Source of the DNA: Ohtaekwangia sp036503775
GTDB lineage: Bacteria > Bacteroidota > Bacteroidia > Cytophagales > Cyclobacteriaceae
Length of the DNA: 64,000 nt
Direction of reading: 5' to 3'
Assembly (NCBI GenBank): GCA_036503775.1
Contig: DASXWH010000015.1
Span: 18,236 to 82,235, forward strand
The translations under genes and the position numbers were made by a program. Below are positions 1 through 8,982 of this stretch, in pieces. How positions within the stretch are numbered: the first letter of the stretch is position 1; each line of letters starts with the position of its first letter. The notes under the pieces are model-generated. The model did not search any database and was not told the DNA's origin. It saw only the letters and a program-made list of their open reading frames with translations.

Positions 1-62
1 TAAACGGTTAGCCTGCCTCTGCCTTCAGGAGGTCATTATGATTATGTTATGATTTAGTTACC

Positions 63-96
63 AAAAAAAATAAGGCAGGAGCGCTGCCTTATTTTT
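63..96 (-). terminator. Rho-independent terminator after the M16 protease gene
   Basis: A 12-bp stem (AAAATAAGGCAG pairing with CTGCCTTATTTT) closes a 5-nt loop. It is followed on the minus strand by a run of eight T. It lies about 20 bases past the stop of the minus-strand M16 gene. Because the plus strand also ends in ATTTTT it could stop transcription from both sides. Bases 1-62 to its left hold nothing I can assign. Confidence 0.85.
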
Positions 97-115
97 ATGC
101 ATTCTATAATGCTTT

Positions 116-2959
116 TTATTTTTCCGGATACAGAACGATCTGTACGAAGTTCTTCATGTCAAGGTATCGATTCGCAGTATCTTTAATATCTTTTGTGGTG
201 AGTGCTGCTACGCGTTTTTCATAGCTCAACAACGCACCCGCGTCAGAACCGGCTTCGACACTCCGGATAAGTTGTTGTGCCCAGAAGCCGTTGTCTTTCA
301 TATTGACTTCATACTGCTGCTTCCAGGTTTCTTTTATTTTATTCAGGTCATCTTCACTGGGGCCATTGGTTTTTACTTTTTCGATTTCTGCAAGCGTGGC
401 CTTGATCAGTTTATCTACATTTTCAGGGCCGCAGGGGAGAGATACACCAATGGAGTAATTGTTGTAGGGATATTTGTTGAGGCTGCCAAACATACCACCA
501 CCGTAAATACCGCTGAGATCTTCACGAAGTGTCTCAATCAATTTGATGTTCATGAGTTCCGTCAGGGCTGCTACTTTCAGTTGTTCTGATTCAGCGTAAG
601 GTGCTTCACCATTCCAGAACAAACGAATAAAGCTTTTGGGTTCAGTGCCTTTCTTTACTTCTTTTTTAACTACCCCTTTTACCGGGCGCAGGCCAACGTC
701 TTTGAACGTGGAAGATTTGCCGGAAGAAGGAAGACTGCCAAGGTAGGTAGCAATAAGGGGCTTGATCTTCGCTGCATCAAAAGCGCCTACTAATACAAAC
801 GTGAAGCCGCTCGCACTACCGAAGCGTTCTTTATAGATCTCCAGTGCACGCTTCTCATCAATTTTACCAAAAGTTTCTGCTTTAGGTACCTGTGGCGCCC
901 AGGGATGTTTTTTATAAAGAATGGATAATACTGAATCCCGGAATGCATATTCAGGATCGGCTGTCATGTTTTGATACAAGGCCTGCTGCTTCGAAATAAA
1001 TGACTTGAAGAGGTCGTCATCCTGACGAGGCTTGGTAAAGTAGAGATAAGTAAGCTGAAGCATGGTTTCTACATCCGTGGCGCTGCATTGTCCATTAACC
1101 GTTTCAGAAAGATTGCTGATACGCGGTGTTACTGCTGCATTTTTTCCAGCCAATACTTTTCGGAGATCTATGGGTGAGAACTGATCAACTCCCATTTGCG
1201 TCACCACCGTGGATGAGAATTCAGCTGATGCCCTTTCTTTGTCACTGTACAAATAAACACCACCAAAACGTGATGCATTCATGATCACCTGGTCATTCTT
1301 GAAATCGGTTGGCTTTAGGATAACCTTAACATTATTGCTCAGGGTAAGTTCGGTAAGCCCAAGCTCCTTGTTTTCTTTTTCGGCTGTAATAGTTCCAGCA
1401 ACGGGAGCCTTTTCCATGAGGGAGCTGGCTACAGCTTTTTCTTCATAAGCCGTGACTTCCTGCTTGCCGGCAAGGTCGGCCAGTGCCAGGAGTTCTTCAT
1501 TTGAGGGAATTTTGAAGTCAGCTTTTTCCGGACCGGTCAGCACCACGAGCTTACTATCCGATGCAGGAGGGATAGTTTTTGCAGCATACTGATTTACTTC
1601 TTCCAGTGAGATACCTTCCAGAAATTCTTTATAGTAAGCAAACTCGTTTTCAATTCCAGGAATAGGTTCCTGCTCCAGAAAATGCCTGACATATTCATCA
1701 ACATGATTGGCAGATTCGGTTTTGTCGCGCTCATTATAGCTGCGCTCAATACCTTTCATGAATGTCTTTTTTGTACGATCGAGTTCGGCAGGCGTAAATC
1801 CAAATTTACGGGCACGCTCATTCTCCAACACTAACGCATTCAATGCAGCTTCAACCCCCTGTTTGCCAATGTAGCCGATAGACTGAAAAGCTTCATAACC
1901 GCGTGCGTAGCCACCGATAAAAGTTCCACCGAAGATAAACGGAGGCTCTGCTTTCTGCGTGAGTTCCTGCATTCGCTGGCTGAGCATAGCAGTGAATAGT
2001 CTTCTTACCAGGTATTCGCGGTAGTCGCCAACGGTTGTTTCGTCTTTTGACTTTTTATAGGTGTAGTGCAATTCTATTACGTGGTTTGTAGCTTCCGGAT
2101 CGGTTACTACAATGCCTTCTGATTTTTGCCGGGCAGGAACATCAGCCAGGGTCCGTGGTCTCGGACTTGCCGGACTTTTAAGTTTTTCAAAATGTGCTTT
2201 TATTGTTTTTTCGATTTCAACCGGATCGATATCACCAACTACAGCTACCGCCATAAGATCAGGACGGTACCAGTCTTTATAAAACCGTTTGATCGCATCA
2301 TATTTGAAGTTCTTCAAAATGTCGTCCTTGCCGATGGGAAGCCGTTCAGCATACTTTGATCCGTGGAACATCTTCGGATACACTACGCGGAACATACGAT
2401 CCTCGGCTCCTTTACCCAGGCGCGATTCTTCCAGCACTACACCACGTTCTTTATCAATTTCAGTATTGTCGAAAGCCACGGTGCTGGCCCAGTCTTCCAG
2501 AATCTGAAAACCTTTTTCAATGTTTTCTTTCTTTTCGGTTGGGATGGGAAGGATATACACCGTTTCATCAAAACCGGTATAGGCATTTAAGTCTGCACCA
2601 AATTCAACACCGATAGATTGCAGAAAAGAAATGAGATCATTCTTCTTAAAATTCTTTGAACCATTAAAGGCCATGTGTTCGGTAAAATGGGCGAGACCCT
2701 GCTGGTCGTCATCTTCAAGAATGGAACCTGCATTAACGGCAAGCCTCAGTTCTACTTTCTTCTCGGGCTTTACATTCCTCCGTATGTAATATGTTAATCC
2801 GTTAGAGAGCTTACCTATTTTGACATTCGGATCAGTTGGTAATTTTTCTTTCAGTCTGTCCTGGGAAAATACCAACCCGCTGACGAGAAACAGGAGAGAG
2901 AACAGCGTGAGTGATTTTTGAAGAGCAGGAAATTTTTTAACATGTATCATGCAACTCAT
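116..2959 (-). CDS. M16 family zinc metallopeptidase, secreted, full-length two-half form
   Basis: Zinc protease of the insulinase/pitrilysin clan, expected to degrade peptides in the periplasm or at the cell surface. The inverted zinc motif HFTEH is intact at residues 91-95 (His91, Glu94, His95), and a distal glutamate follows in the EESRLGKG segment. At 947 residues it carries both an active N-terminal half and a C-terminal non-catalytic half, as in pitrilysin-type enzymes. A hydrophobic stretch at residues 13-32 ending in VFSQ looks like a signal peptide. Start could be residue 1 or Met4; both precede the signal. It lies 39 bp after the phosphatase gene and probably shares its transcript. 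Contrast the second M16 gene at 12-13 kb, which has lost its zinc ligands. Confidence 0.92.
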   Translation of the reverse strand: MSCMIHVKKFPALQKSLTLFSLLFLVSGLVFSQDRLKEKLPTDPNVKIGKLSNGLTYYIRRNVKPEKKVELRLAVNAGSILEDDDQQGLAHFTEHMAFNGSKNFKKNDLISFLQSIGVEFGADLNAYTGFDETVYILPIPTEKKENIEKGFQILEDWASTVAFDNTEIDKERGVVLEESRLGKGAEDRMFRVVYPKMFHGSKYAERLPIGKDDILKNFKYDAIKRFYKDWYRPDLMAVAVVGDIDPVEIEKTIKAHFEKLKSPASPRPRTLADVPARQKSEGIVVTDPEATNHVIELHYTYKKSKDETTVGDYREYLVRRLFTAMLSQRMQELTQKAEPPFIFGGTFIGGYARGYEAFQSIGYIGKQGVEAALNALVLENERARKFGFTPAELDRTKKTFMKGIERSYNERDKTESANHVDEYVRHFLEQEPIPGIENEFAYYKEFLEGISLEEVNQYAAKTIPPASDSKLVVLTGPEKADFKIPSNEELLALADLAGKQEVTAYEEKAVASSLMEKAPVAGTITAEKENKELGLTELTLSNNVKVILKPTDFKNDQVIMNASRFGGVYLYSDKERASAEFSSTVVTQMGVDQFSPIDLRKVLAGKNAAVTPRISNLSETVNGQCSATDVETMLQLTYLYFTKPRQDDDLFKSFISKQQALYQNMTADPEYAFRDSVLSILYKKHPWAPQVPKAETFGKIDEKRALEIYKERFGSASGFTFVLVGAFDAAKIKPLIATYLGSLPSSGKSSTFKDVGLRPVKGVVKKEVKKGTEPKSFIRLFWNGEAPYAESEQLKVAALTELMNIKLIETLREDLSGIYGGGMFGSLNKYPYNNYSIGVSLPCGPENVDKLIKATLAEIEKVKTNGPSEDDLNKIKETWKQQYEVNMKDNGFWAQQLIRSVEAGSDAGALLSYEKRVAALTTKDIKDTANRYLDMKNFVQIVLYPEK

Positions 2960-2998
2960 TTTTTAGTTTAAACTTGGTGTGTATAACGAATAGAAATC

Positions 2999-3799
2999 TT
3001 AAGCGTACCACTTCTGGTTGACGAGTGTCAGCATTTCCTGATGAATGGCTCCGTTGGCAGCACAAAGCTCTCCACCGAAAAGAAAATTATTACCTCCTTT
3101 AAAATCGGTAACCTTTCCGCCAGCCTGTTGAACAATGAAGGCACCTGCGGCAACATCCCAGGGATTGAGGTTATATTCAAAGAAGCCCTCTAGCCTTCCA
3201 CAGGCTACATACGCGAGATCAATAGCAGCACTGCCCAGCCTTCGGATGCCGTGGGTTTTTTCCAGGAAATGTTTTATGATCTCGAGATAGGTATCTTTTT
3301 TTTCTGAGTGATAGTATGGGAAACCGGTAGCGAGGAGGCTTTCGCCCAGTGTGGGCACCGTTGATACACGGATCTCTTTGTCGTTGCAATACGCTTTTCC
3401 ACCTTCAACCGCATGAAAGCATTCCTTGCGTACCACATGATACACAGAGCCGAGAATGGTTTCTGTATTTCGGGTAAGACCGATGCTGATGGCAAAGATG
3501 GGGAGACCATGCATGAAATTGGTTGTGCCATCGAGCGGGTCAATGATCCAGTTATACTCGTGTTTTTTGGATTGCTCAACAGTTCCCTCTTCCGTGATGA
3601 AACCCGCCTCGGGAAAGATTTTATGAAGTGCTGAAACGAGTTTGCGTTCAGCTTCCTTGTCTACATAGGATACCAGATTATTGAAACTGTTCTTCTGTTC
3701 AATGCGTGACAGATCAAAATTCTCTCCTTCTCTGCGGATAAATTCTCCTACTTCTTCACATACACTCACTACGTCTTTATCTATGGATTCAAGCTTCAT
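2999..3799 (-). CDS. suhB: Inositol monophosphatase family protein
   Basis: Magnesium-dependent phosphatase of the inositol monophosphatase/SuhB family, cytoplasmic. The family signatures are complete: metal-binding Glu70-Glu71, DPLDGTTNF starting at Asp87, and WDVAAGA at Trp214-Asp215 near the C terminus. The length of 266 residues is normal. The true substrate (inositol phosphate, another sugar phosphate, or a nus-type role like E. coli SuhB) cannot be told from sequence. It is the first gene of a likely two-gene unit with the M16 protease. The 114 bases upstream show no clear promoter box. Confidence 0.9.
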   Translation of the reverse strand: MKLESIDKDVVSVCEEVGEFIRREGENFDLSRIEQKNSFNNLVSYVDKEAERKLVSALHKIFPEAGFITEEGTVEQSKKHEYNWIIDPLDGTTNFMHGLPIFAISIGLTRNTETILGSVYHVVRKECFHAVEGGKAYCNDKEIRVSTVPTLGESLLATGFPYYHSEKKDTYLEIIKHFLEKTHGIRRLGSAAIDLAYVACGRLEGFFEYNLNPWDVAAGAFIVQQAGGKVTDFKGGNNFLFGGELCAANGAIHQEMLTLVNQKWYA

Positions 3800-3913
3800 A
3801 GTTCTCAGTTTTACCTATTGTATGGGTGAATATAGTCATCCGTGACCAAAGACGAATGCCACTCATGGACATTAACGCATTAAGTTTGGTTCGTGGTGCC
3901 ATATAAAGCAGGA

Positions 3914-4597
3914 TTATTTACCTGCCAGCACGATCACGATCTCACCCTTTACTTCTTTGGACTGGAAATGTTGGATTACCTCTTCCATGGAACCGGTGAA
4001 GGTTTCTTCAAATACTTTTGTCAGTTCACGTGAAACAGAAACCTTGCGATCGGCTCCCATATATTCCTTAAACTGCTCAAGGGTTTTTACCAACCGGTAC
4101 GGTGACTCATAAAAGATCATGGTACGTTCTTCCTCGGCTAATTTCTTCAGCATAGTCTGCCGGCCTTTCTTGTGCGGGAGAAATCCTTCGAAGACAAAAC
4201 GGTCGGAGGGTAATCCGGATTTCACCAATGCAGGTACAAAGGCGGTAGGGCCGGGAAGGCATTCAACTTTTAAACCGGCTTCCAACGCGGCACGAACAAT
4301 GAGAAATCCCGGGTCAGAAATTCCAGGTGTGCCAGCATCAGAAACGAGGGCCATGGTTTCTCCTCTATTCATTCGCTCCACCAGTGCGGCCAGAATCTTG
4401 TGTTCATTGAAATTATGAAAGCTCTGCAGGGGTTTTGAAATAGAATAATGTTTCAGTAGAAATCCTGATGTGCGTGTATCTTCTGCCAGTATTACGTTTA
4501 CCGTTTTAAGGATTTCAAGCGCACGCAATGTGATATCAGCCAGGTTGCCGATGGGTGTGGGGACGATATAAAGAGAAGTAATAGAAACCTCAGGCAT
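3914..4597 (-). CDS. rsmI: 16S rRNA (cytidine-1402-2'-O)-methyltransferase
   Basis: SAM-dependent tetrapyrrole-methylase-fold enzyme that 2'-O-methylates C1402 of 16S rRNA. Visible family motifs are LYIVPTPIGNLADIT at residues 9-23, the AEDTRTSG segment at 39-46, VSDAGTPGISDPG at 85-97 and LPGPTA at 114-119. At 227 residues it lacks the C-terminal extension of the roughly 286-residue E. coli enzyme, and stops soon after the core fold. The upstream pterin dehydratase gene ends only 5 bp away, so the two are probably co-transcribed. Confidence 0.94.
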   Translation of the reverse strand: MPEVSITSLYIVPTPIGNLADITLRALEILKTVNVILAEDTRTSGFLLKHYSISKPLQSFHNFNEHKILAALVERMNRGETMALVSDAGTPGISDPGFLIVRAALEAGLKVECLPGPTAFVPALVKSGLPSDRFVFEGFLPHKKGRQTMLKKLAEEERTMIFYESPYRLVKTLEQFKEYMGADRKVSVSRELTKVFEETFTGSMEEVIQHFQSKEVKGEIVIVLAGK

Positions 4598-4602
4598 AGA
4601 TA

Positions 4603-4839
4603 TCAGGAAGCCAGCTTGTCAATTGCTTTAGCGAGGTTATGATCTTTGTCTGTAACGGTGTCACCGGCATCATGGGTTGAGAGCTCGAAGCTTACCGTAT
4701 TCCAGGTGTTTGTCCAGGTAGGATGGTGGTTCATTTTTTCAGCAACGAGTGCCACCTTTGTCATGAATCCAAATGCTTCGGTAAAATCTTTAAACGTAAA
4801 CGTTTTTTTCAGACGATTCTTTTCATGTACCCATTCCAT
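4603..4839 (-). CDS. 4a-hydroxytetrahydrobiopterin dehydratase (pterin carbinolamine dehydratase)
   Basis: Small enzyme that dehydrates 4a-hydroxytetrahydropterin, the product left by aromatic amino acid hydroxylases. The family signature EKMNHHPTW is seen in the middle, followed by a second conserved stretch VSFELSTHDAGDTVTDKD. At 78 residues it is shorter than the roughly 95-105 residues common elsewhere, missing the first helix. No aromatic amino acid hydroxylase lies in the window. Upstream on the minus strand a TAACTTTA sequence near 4900 resembles a weak -7 box. Confidence 0.9.
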   Translation of the reverse strand: MEWVHEKNRLKKTFTFKDFTEAFGFMTKVALVAEKMNHHPTWTNTWNTVSFELSTHDAGDTVTDKDHNLAKAIDKLAS

Positions 4840-4963
4840 AGTGCTGAGGGTTTTAGTAATCCGGATACGATTTTACGACTTTTTACGGAGGAAGTCTAAA
4901 GTTATGAGGTAACGATACATTTTGATTATGTCGCTTACCAGCTTGTGGAGTGCGTAGAAGTTT

Positions 4964-5227
4964 CTACAGGGCTACAATGCCTTCTATCTTCGAAGCTCTT
5001 TCATAGATCTCGATAACTGCATTGCTGGATGGCATCATCATCTGGATGGTGATGCTTGTGTAGTTACCTTTTCCTGATTGTTTCTCGGTAGTGGTATGCA
5101 TGGGGAAAAGTTGTTTTACTTCCTGTTCTTTTCCGGCAGGTACAATGAATTTAAAAATGTAAATGGAGGGCCAGGAATAATGCTGGTCAAGTTTTTCACG
5201 AAAGCCGTTGATCCATTGTTGGTCCAT
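4964..5227 (-). CDS. DUF493 (YbeD-like) family protein
   Basis: Small cytoplasmic protein of the YbeD/DUF493 family, of unknown biochemical role. I chose the start at 5227 (MDQQWINGF, 87 residues): an upstream start at 5251 would place the first codons inside a strong hairpin and adds no conserved sequence. The alternating beta/alpha pattern (FKFIVPAGKE, KGNYTSITIQMMM, VIEIYERASKIEGIVAL) fits the ferredoxin-like family. The stop codon sits in a small palindrome GTAGAAGTTTCTAC. Confidence 0.8.
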   Translation of the reverse strand: MDQQWINGFREKLDQHYSWPSIYIFKFIVPAGKEQEVKQLFPMHTTTEKQSGKGNYTSITIQMMMPSSNAVIEIYERASKIEGIVAL

Positions 5228-5235
5228 GTTGAAAT

Positions 5236-5269
5236 GACAACGCCCCGGCACATCGGCCGGGGCGTTGTC
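5236..5269. terminator. 13-bp perfect hairpin between the PpiD-like gene and the DUF493 gene
   Basis: GACAACGCCCCGG (5236-5248) pairs perfectly with CCGGGGCGTTGTC (5257-5269) around an 8-nt loop. The T-rich tract (CTTTTTTTATA) lies on the plus-strand side, whereas both flanking genes run on the minus strand. It may still slow minus-strand transcription, but as a classical U-tract terminator it faces the other way. Confidence 0.6.
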
Positions 5270-5286
5270 GTTAAGCTTTTTTTATA

Positions 5287-7395
5287 CTAAAAGAATTTGT
5301 AACGCAAATCTTCTATGTCAGAGTTTTCCTTAATGGCTTCACCAATACTGAAACCACTGCGGTTCTGATTGGTCTGTTCCAGTTGTGAGCGATACGTAGC
5401 GTAATCGCCAAGTGCCGGTGCAGTTGTTTTATTTTGAAGTTCAAATATCAGCACTCCATTTTCACCAACAACCGGAGCGGAACGCTTGCCATTTTCAAGG
5501 CTGAAAGCTGCTCCAACGGCCAGAGGATCAAAACCTGCTGTAGGTAATGAGTTGCTGGCAAGTTTGAGATCGCTGCTGGAATACACATTGGCATCATTGC
5601 CAAACCCCGCTACGATTTCTTCCAGGGAACCCTTCAAGCCATTAAGCTTTTCAACAATTACCTTACCTTTTACTTCATTTCTTACGATAGGTGTGATCTC
5701 ATCTTTAACAAGGTTAAGAGGCTTGTATCCTTTATCAATTTCACCTGTCATTATGGCTACTACATTCTGACCTTCGAGTTCATACACCTGTGAGATTTTT
5801 CCTACAGAAGCATCGCGGAATAACCAGATTACAATCTGACGTGCATCCGTAAGGGTATTAATTCTTCTGTCAGCAGCGTCAACGTTTTTAGCTTCCAGTA
5901 CAGGCACACCCACCTCTCTGGCCTTGGCTTCGAATGATTCAATGCCTGTAAGATCAGATGCAAAGTTCTCCGCTTTGCGGAAAGCTTCATTAATGGTTGC
6001 GTCACTTGCACCAATAGAGCGTTCAACCACAGCCAGGGTGAATGCCTTTGTAGTTTTTGTGTTTGTCACCGAAATGATGTGATAACCGAAATCAGTTTCC
6101 ACTACATCATTCAACAGGCCTGTTCGTGTAGCGTTGAACACGGCATCATTGAAAGGCTTTACCATGTCACCGGTTTTGAACCAGCCGAGGTCTCCACCAT
6201 TGGTTTTTGTTCCATCTGTTCCGTGCTCCAGCGCTTTAGCGCCAAAGTCAGCACCACCTTTGATTTCTTTCAGAATGTTTCTGGCTTTCTCTTTGGCATC
6301 TGCCTTAGCCAGATCGCTGTTATCTGCTGGCTTGATAAGAATGTGCTTTGCTCTTGCAGAACCAACGGTATCATTAAAGATCTTAGACACCTTAACGACT
6401 TTATAGGATTCTCCGTCCAGGAAAGGACCGATTACTTTTCCTACCGAAAGACTATCAGCATTTACAAAGGATGGCAGAGTAGCCAGTGAATAGTTGGCGT
6501 AAGGTTCACGGCCATCGGTATTATTGGAAGCATAAACGGAATCCTGATCAGCATTCCTGAATTCAGCAACGGCCTTCTGCAGGTCTTCAAAAACCGCAGC
6601 AGTATCTTCAGCCGATGCAATAACCGGGAAGGTTACATATTTTACATCGCGGCTTGCTTCGGTCTTGAATTTTTCTTTGTTCTTATTGTAATAAGCTTCC
6701 AGGTCTGAATCGGTTACCTGGACAGCGCTGTCTGTGATGGCGTGGAATGGAACGTATACATACTTCACTTCAGCAACGTCTGTCTGTAGGTGATATTCGC
6801 GCTCAGCCTCAGCTTTCGTTACATAGATTGATTTAATAAGCAGGTTCTCATACTTGATACGCTCGCGGCTGGGCTTAAGGTCTTTCTGGAAAAGCTCCCA
6901 GCGAACACGTTGCTCAGATTGTACGGGTGATTGCTTCAGGTTAGCGATGTATTCACCCAGACGAGCTCTGTCAAATACGCCAGTTTGAGGATCAGTGAAT
7001 GCCTGTTTAATGGAAGGATCAACATTTGCTCCGGAGATCATGTCTACGAGTTCATCCTCGGTAACTTCAACGCCTACTTTGGCAAATTCAGGCTGGATGG
7101 CATGCCGTGCGATCAGCAGATCCCATGCCTGCTGACGGATACCCTGCATTTCGCGTTCACCTGCTTCGCGGCCGGTTTGTAAATAATAACTGGCCTCACG
7201 CTCGCGGATTACGGATTGAAATTCTTCATATGAAATTTCCTTACCGGCTATCTCACCGACCGTATTGCGGCCCCAGTTCATGATGTTGGATTGACCACTG
7301 AAGATGTCGCCAAGAATGAATGCCAAAATCGCAACAAACACAAAGACCACTACCCAAGTGCCCGCCTTATTGCGCAAAGTTCCTATAAATGCCAT
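5287..7395 (-). CDS. Membrane-anchored SurA/PpiD-type peptidylprolyl isomerase
   Basis: Envelope folding factor with an N-terminal inner-membrane anchor (WVVVFVFVAILAFILGDIF, residues 14-32), a SurA-like chaperone segment, and a parvulin domain at about 345-440 (ARAKHILIKP through DFGYHIISV). The rest of its 702 residues form a second, degenerate parvulin-like and chaperone region. This order matches PpiD, which helps folding of newly exported outer membrane proteins. Upstream on the minus strand TAAATTTG at 7419-7426 fits the Bacteroidota -7 box. In other Bacteroidota a gene of this kind commonly follows lptC and a CBS/CorC gene; here the CBS/CorC gene lies just upstream while lptC is 16 kb away. 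Confidence 0.9.
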   Translation of the reverse strand: MAFIGTLRNKAGTWVVVFVFVAILAFILGDIFSGQSNIMNWGRNTVGEIAGKEISYEEFQSVIREREASYYLQTGREAGEREMQGIRQQAWDLLIARHAIQPEFAKVGVEVTEDELVDMISGANVDPSIKQAFTDPQTGVFDRARLGEYIANLKQSPVQSEQRVRWELFQKDLKPSRERIKYENLLIKSIYVTKAEAEREYHLQTDVAEVKYVYVPFHAITDSAVQVTDSDLEAYYNKNKEKFKTEASRDVKYVTFPVIASAEDTAAVFEDLQKAVAEFRNADQDSVYASNNTDGREPYANYSLATLPSFVNADSLSVGKVIGPFLDGESYKVVKVSKIFNDTVGSARAKHILIKPADNSDLAKADAKEKARNILKEIKGGADFGAKALEHGTDGTKTNGGDLGWFKTGDMVKPFNDAVFNATRTGLLNDVVETDFGYHIISVTNTKTTKAFTLAVVERSIGASDATINEAFRKAENFASDLTGIESFEAKAREVGVPVLEAKNVDAADRRINTLTDARQIVIWLFRDASVGKISQVYELEGQNVVAIMTGEIDKGYKPLNLVKDEITPIVRNEVKGKVIVEKLNGLKGSLEEIVAGFGNDANVYSSSDLKLASNSLPTAGFDPLAVGAAFSLENGKRSAPVVGENGVLIFELQNKTTAPALGDYATYRSQLEQTNQNRSGFSIGEAIKENSDIEDLRYKFF

Positions 7396-7418
7396 GTATA
7401 CTAAATTTTAAAGAGCCG

Positions 7419-7426
7419 CAAATTTA
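7419..7426 (-). promoter_or_regulatory. Candidate -7 box (TAAATTTG) for the PpiD-like gene
   Basis: Matches TAnnTTTG about 25 bases before the start codon. No clear TTTG is seen at the expected -33 position, so it is a half match. Confidence 0.4.
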
Positions 7427-7510
7427 ACCTCTTCCTGCTATTAGAAAAATATACTCCATAAAAAAGGGAAAAATAGGTCTGCCCCCGCAAAATGCTGATT
7501 TTAAGGGGTT

Positions 7511-8782
7511 TCAAACCTCCTGAACGGGCTCCTGAATAACGATTTTTACGGTATCTATCCTGCTTTCCACAGTCGATTGCACGGTAAAGGTGAAAGGCGG
7601 ACTTAAGATGGTTTTGCCAACTTCAGGGAAGTCTTCTGTAAAGGATAGGATCAATCCGCCCAGCGTATCATAATCGCCAGCGGGAAGGTTCAGTTTATAG
7701 GTCTCGTTGAGGTAATCTATTTCAAGGCGCGCGCTGAACAGATAGGTTGATTCATTCAGTTTTTGTTCCACCAGGTCATCCTCATCATGCTCGTCTTCAA
7801 TCTCTCCAAAGATCTCTTCGATCACATCTTCCATGCTCACCATACCTGAGGTGCCACCAAACTCATCAATGACTACCGCCAGACTTTTTTGTTCACTGAT
7901 AAACCGAACCATCAGGTCGTTGGCCAGGGTGTTTTCCGGGACGGATATGATGGGGGTCAGAATATCTTCAATTCGTGAAGGTCTTTTGAACAGAGCCGCA
8001 GAATGACAGTATCCGATAATATCATCAATGTTCTTCCCGAAGACAACAATTTTGGAGTGCCCGCTCTCTACAAAAGCTTCACGCAGCTTTTCAATTCCGG
8101 CCGTACTCGCTATGGCTGCGATCTCTGTGCGTGGGATCATACAATCACGGACCTTTACATGCTTGAACTGAAGTGCATTCTGAAAGATCTTCTTGTCAAG
8201 TTCAATATCCGCTTCTGAAGCTGACTGACTTTTGTTTTTTGAGTAGGTGTTTACTTCAGGCGAAAAAAGTAAGGATACATAGTCGCCCTGATCCAATTTG
8301 AGTGTGCGCGCTGTCCATCGCGTAAGTGTGATGTAGACCCATACCAGCGGAAAGAGGAATATGAAACAAATACCGAATGGAATAATAAACGAATGAATCA
8401 GCTGACTTGTACTCCGTTGAACCACGAATTTCACCTGAACATCAAGTATGAGCAGAGCTATAGCAATGATAAGTATCAGGATTATCACGAAGAAGATCTT
8501 CCCTCCAAACCCGGGTGCGAAAAGCAGCCATGCTTTAATCAGCAACACCCCGATAAAATAAAGTGCAGCCGCCATCGTAAGTATTTTCCCGATGCGAATT
8601 GTGCCGGCAATCCAGAATGGTTTTTTACGGAAGTATTTCAGTATTTTTTCAGTGAAGGAATCCGGCTGAGGCATTGAAGCTTTATTCAGCTCATGCCTGG
8701 CGAAGGCATACTCCATACCGGAAAAGAATCCAGCGGAGATCAGCGAAAGAACAATACCAGAAGCAATGCTGAATTCACTCAT
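7511..8782 (-). CDS. Integral membrane CBS-pair/CorC_HlyC protein, hemolysin family
   Basis: Membrane protein with about four N-terminal hydrophobic segments (residues 5-150, DUF21-like, starting with a GFFSGMEYA motif), a CBS pair at roughly 205-330 (RDCMIPRTEI, VVIDEFGGTSGMVSMEDVIEEIFGEI) and a C-terminal CorC_HlyC domain. Family members are linked to magnesium/cobalt efflux; GldE of gliding bacteria is a relative. 423 residues is normal. Its ATG lies inside the end of the 56-residue upstream gene (8-nt overlap), indicating translational coupling. A second family member lies at 31-32 kb. Confidence 0.87.
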   Translation of the reverse strand: MSEFSIASGIVLSLISAGFFSGMEYAFARHELNKASMPQPDSFTEKILKYFRKKPFWIAGTIRIGKILTMAAALYFIGVLLIKAWLLFAPGFGGKIFFVIILILIIAIALLILDVQVKFVVQRSTSQLIHSFIIPFGICFIFLFPLVWVYITLTRWTARTLKLDQGDYVSLLFSPEVNTYSKNKSQSASEADIELDKKIFQNALQFKHVKVRDCMIPRTEIAAIASTAGIEKLREAFVESGHSKIVVFGKNIDDIIGYCHSAALFKRPSRIEDILTPIISVPENTLANDLMVRFISEQKSLAVVIDEFGGTSGMVSMEDVIEEIFGEIEDEHDEDDLVEQKLNESTYLFSARLEIDYLNETYKLNLPAGDYDTLGGLILSFTEDFPEVGKTILSPPFTFTVQSTVESRIDTVKIVIQEPVQEV

Positions 8783-8945
8783 TTTGTTTTTTCTTATTCC
8801 TGCGCAGTGTCAGCATAAAAAAAAGAATGAGGGTAAGCATAAGTGCCCAGTAGGCCTGTTCAAAACCCAGCACCATCGTTTGATGAATGCCGATGATAAG
8901 AAAGACAACTGCCAGCGACAGAATCAGAATATCCGCTAGTTTCAT
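8775..8945 (-). CDS. 56-residue membrane protein, overlapping the CBS/CorC gene
   Basis: A complete small ORF beginning MKLADILILSLAVVFLI and ending RRNKKKQNE. Two hydrophobic helices (about residues 4-20 and 33-47) are separated by a short polar turn (HQTMVLGFEQAYW), and the C terminus is positively charged, suggesting a hairpin membrane protein with both ends inside. Its last codons overlap the start of the CBS/CorC gene by 8 nt in another frame. It starts 37 bp after the arginase-fold gene ends. I cannot name the family. The overlap, codon-like sequence and clear topology support a real gene. Confidence 0.7.
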   Translation of the reverse strand: MKLADILILSLAVVFLIIGIHQTMVLGFEQAYWALMLTLILFFMLTLRRNKKKQNE

Positions 8946-8982
8946 GAATTACATTCCACGCATTAAGTCCATAGGGAATACC

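Noticed and set aside
1..62. Possible tail of a plus-strand gene entering from the left edge
   Set aside because: Frame 2 is open for about 16 codons to a TGA at 50-52, but this is too short to judge.
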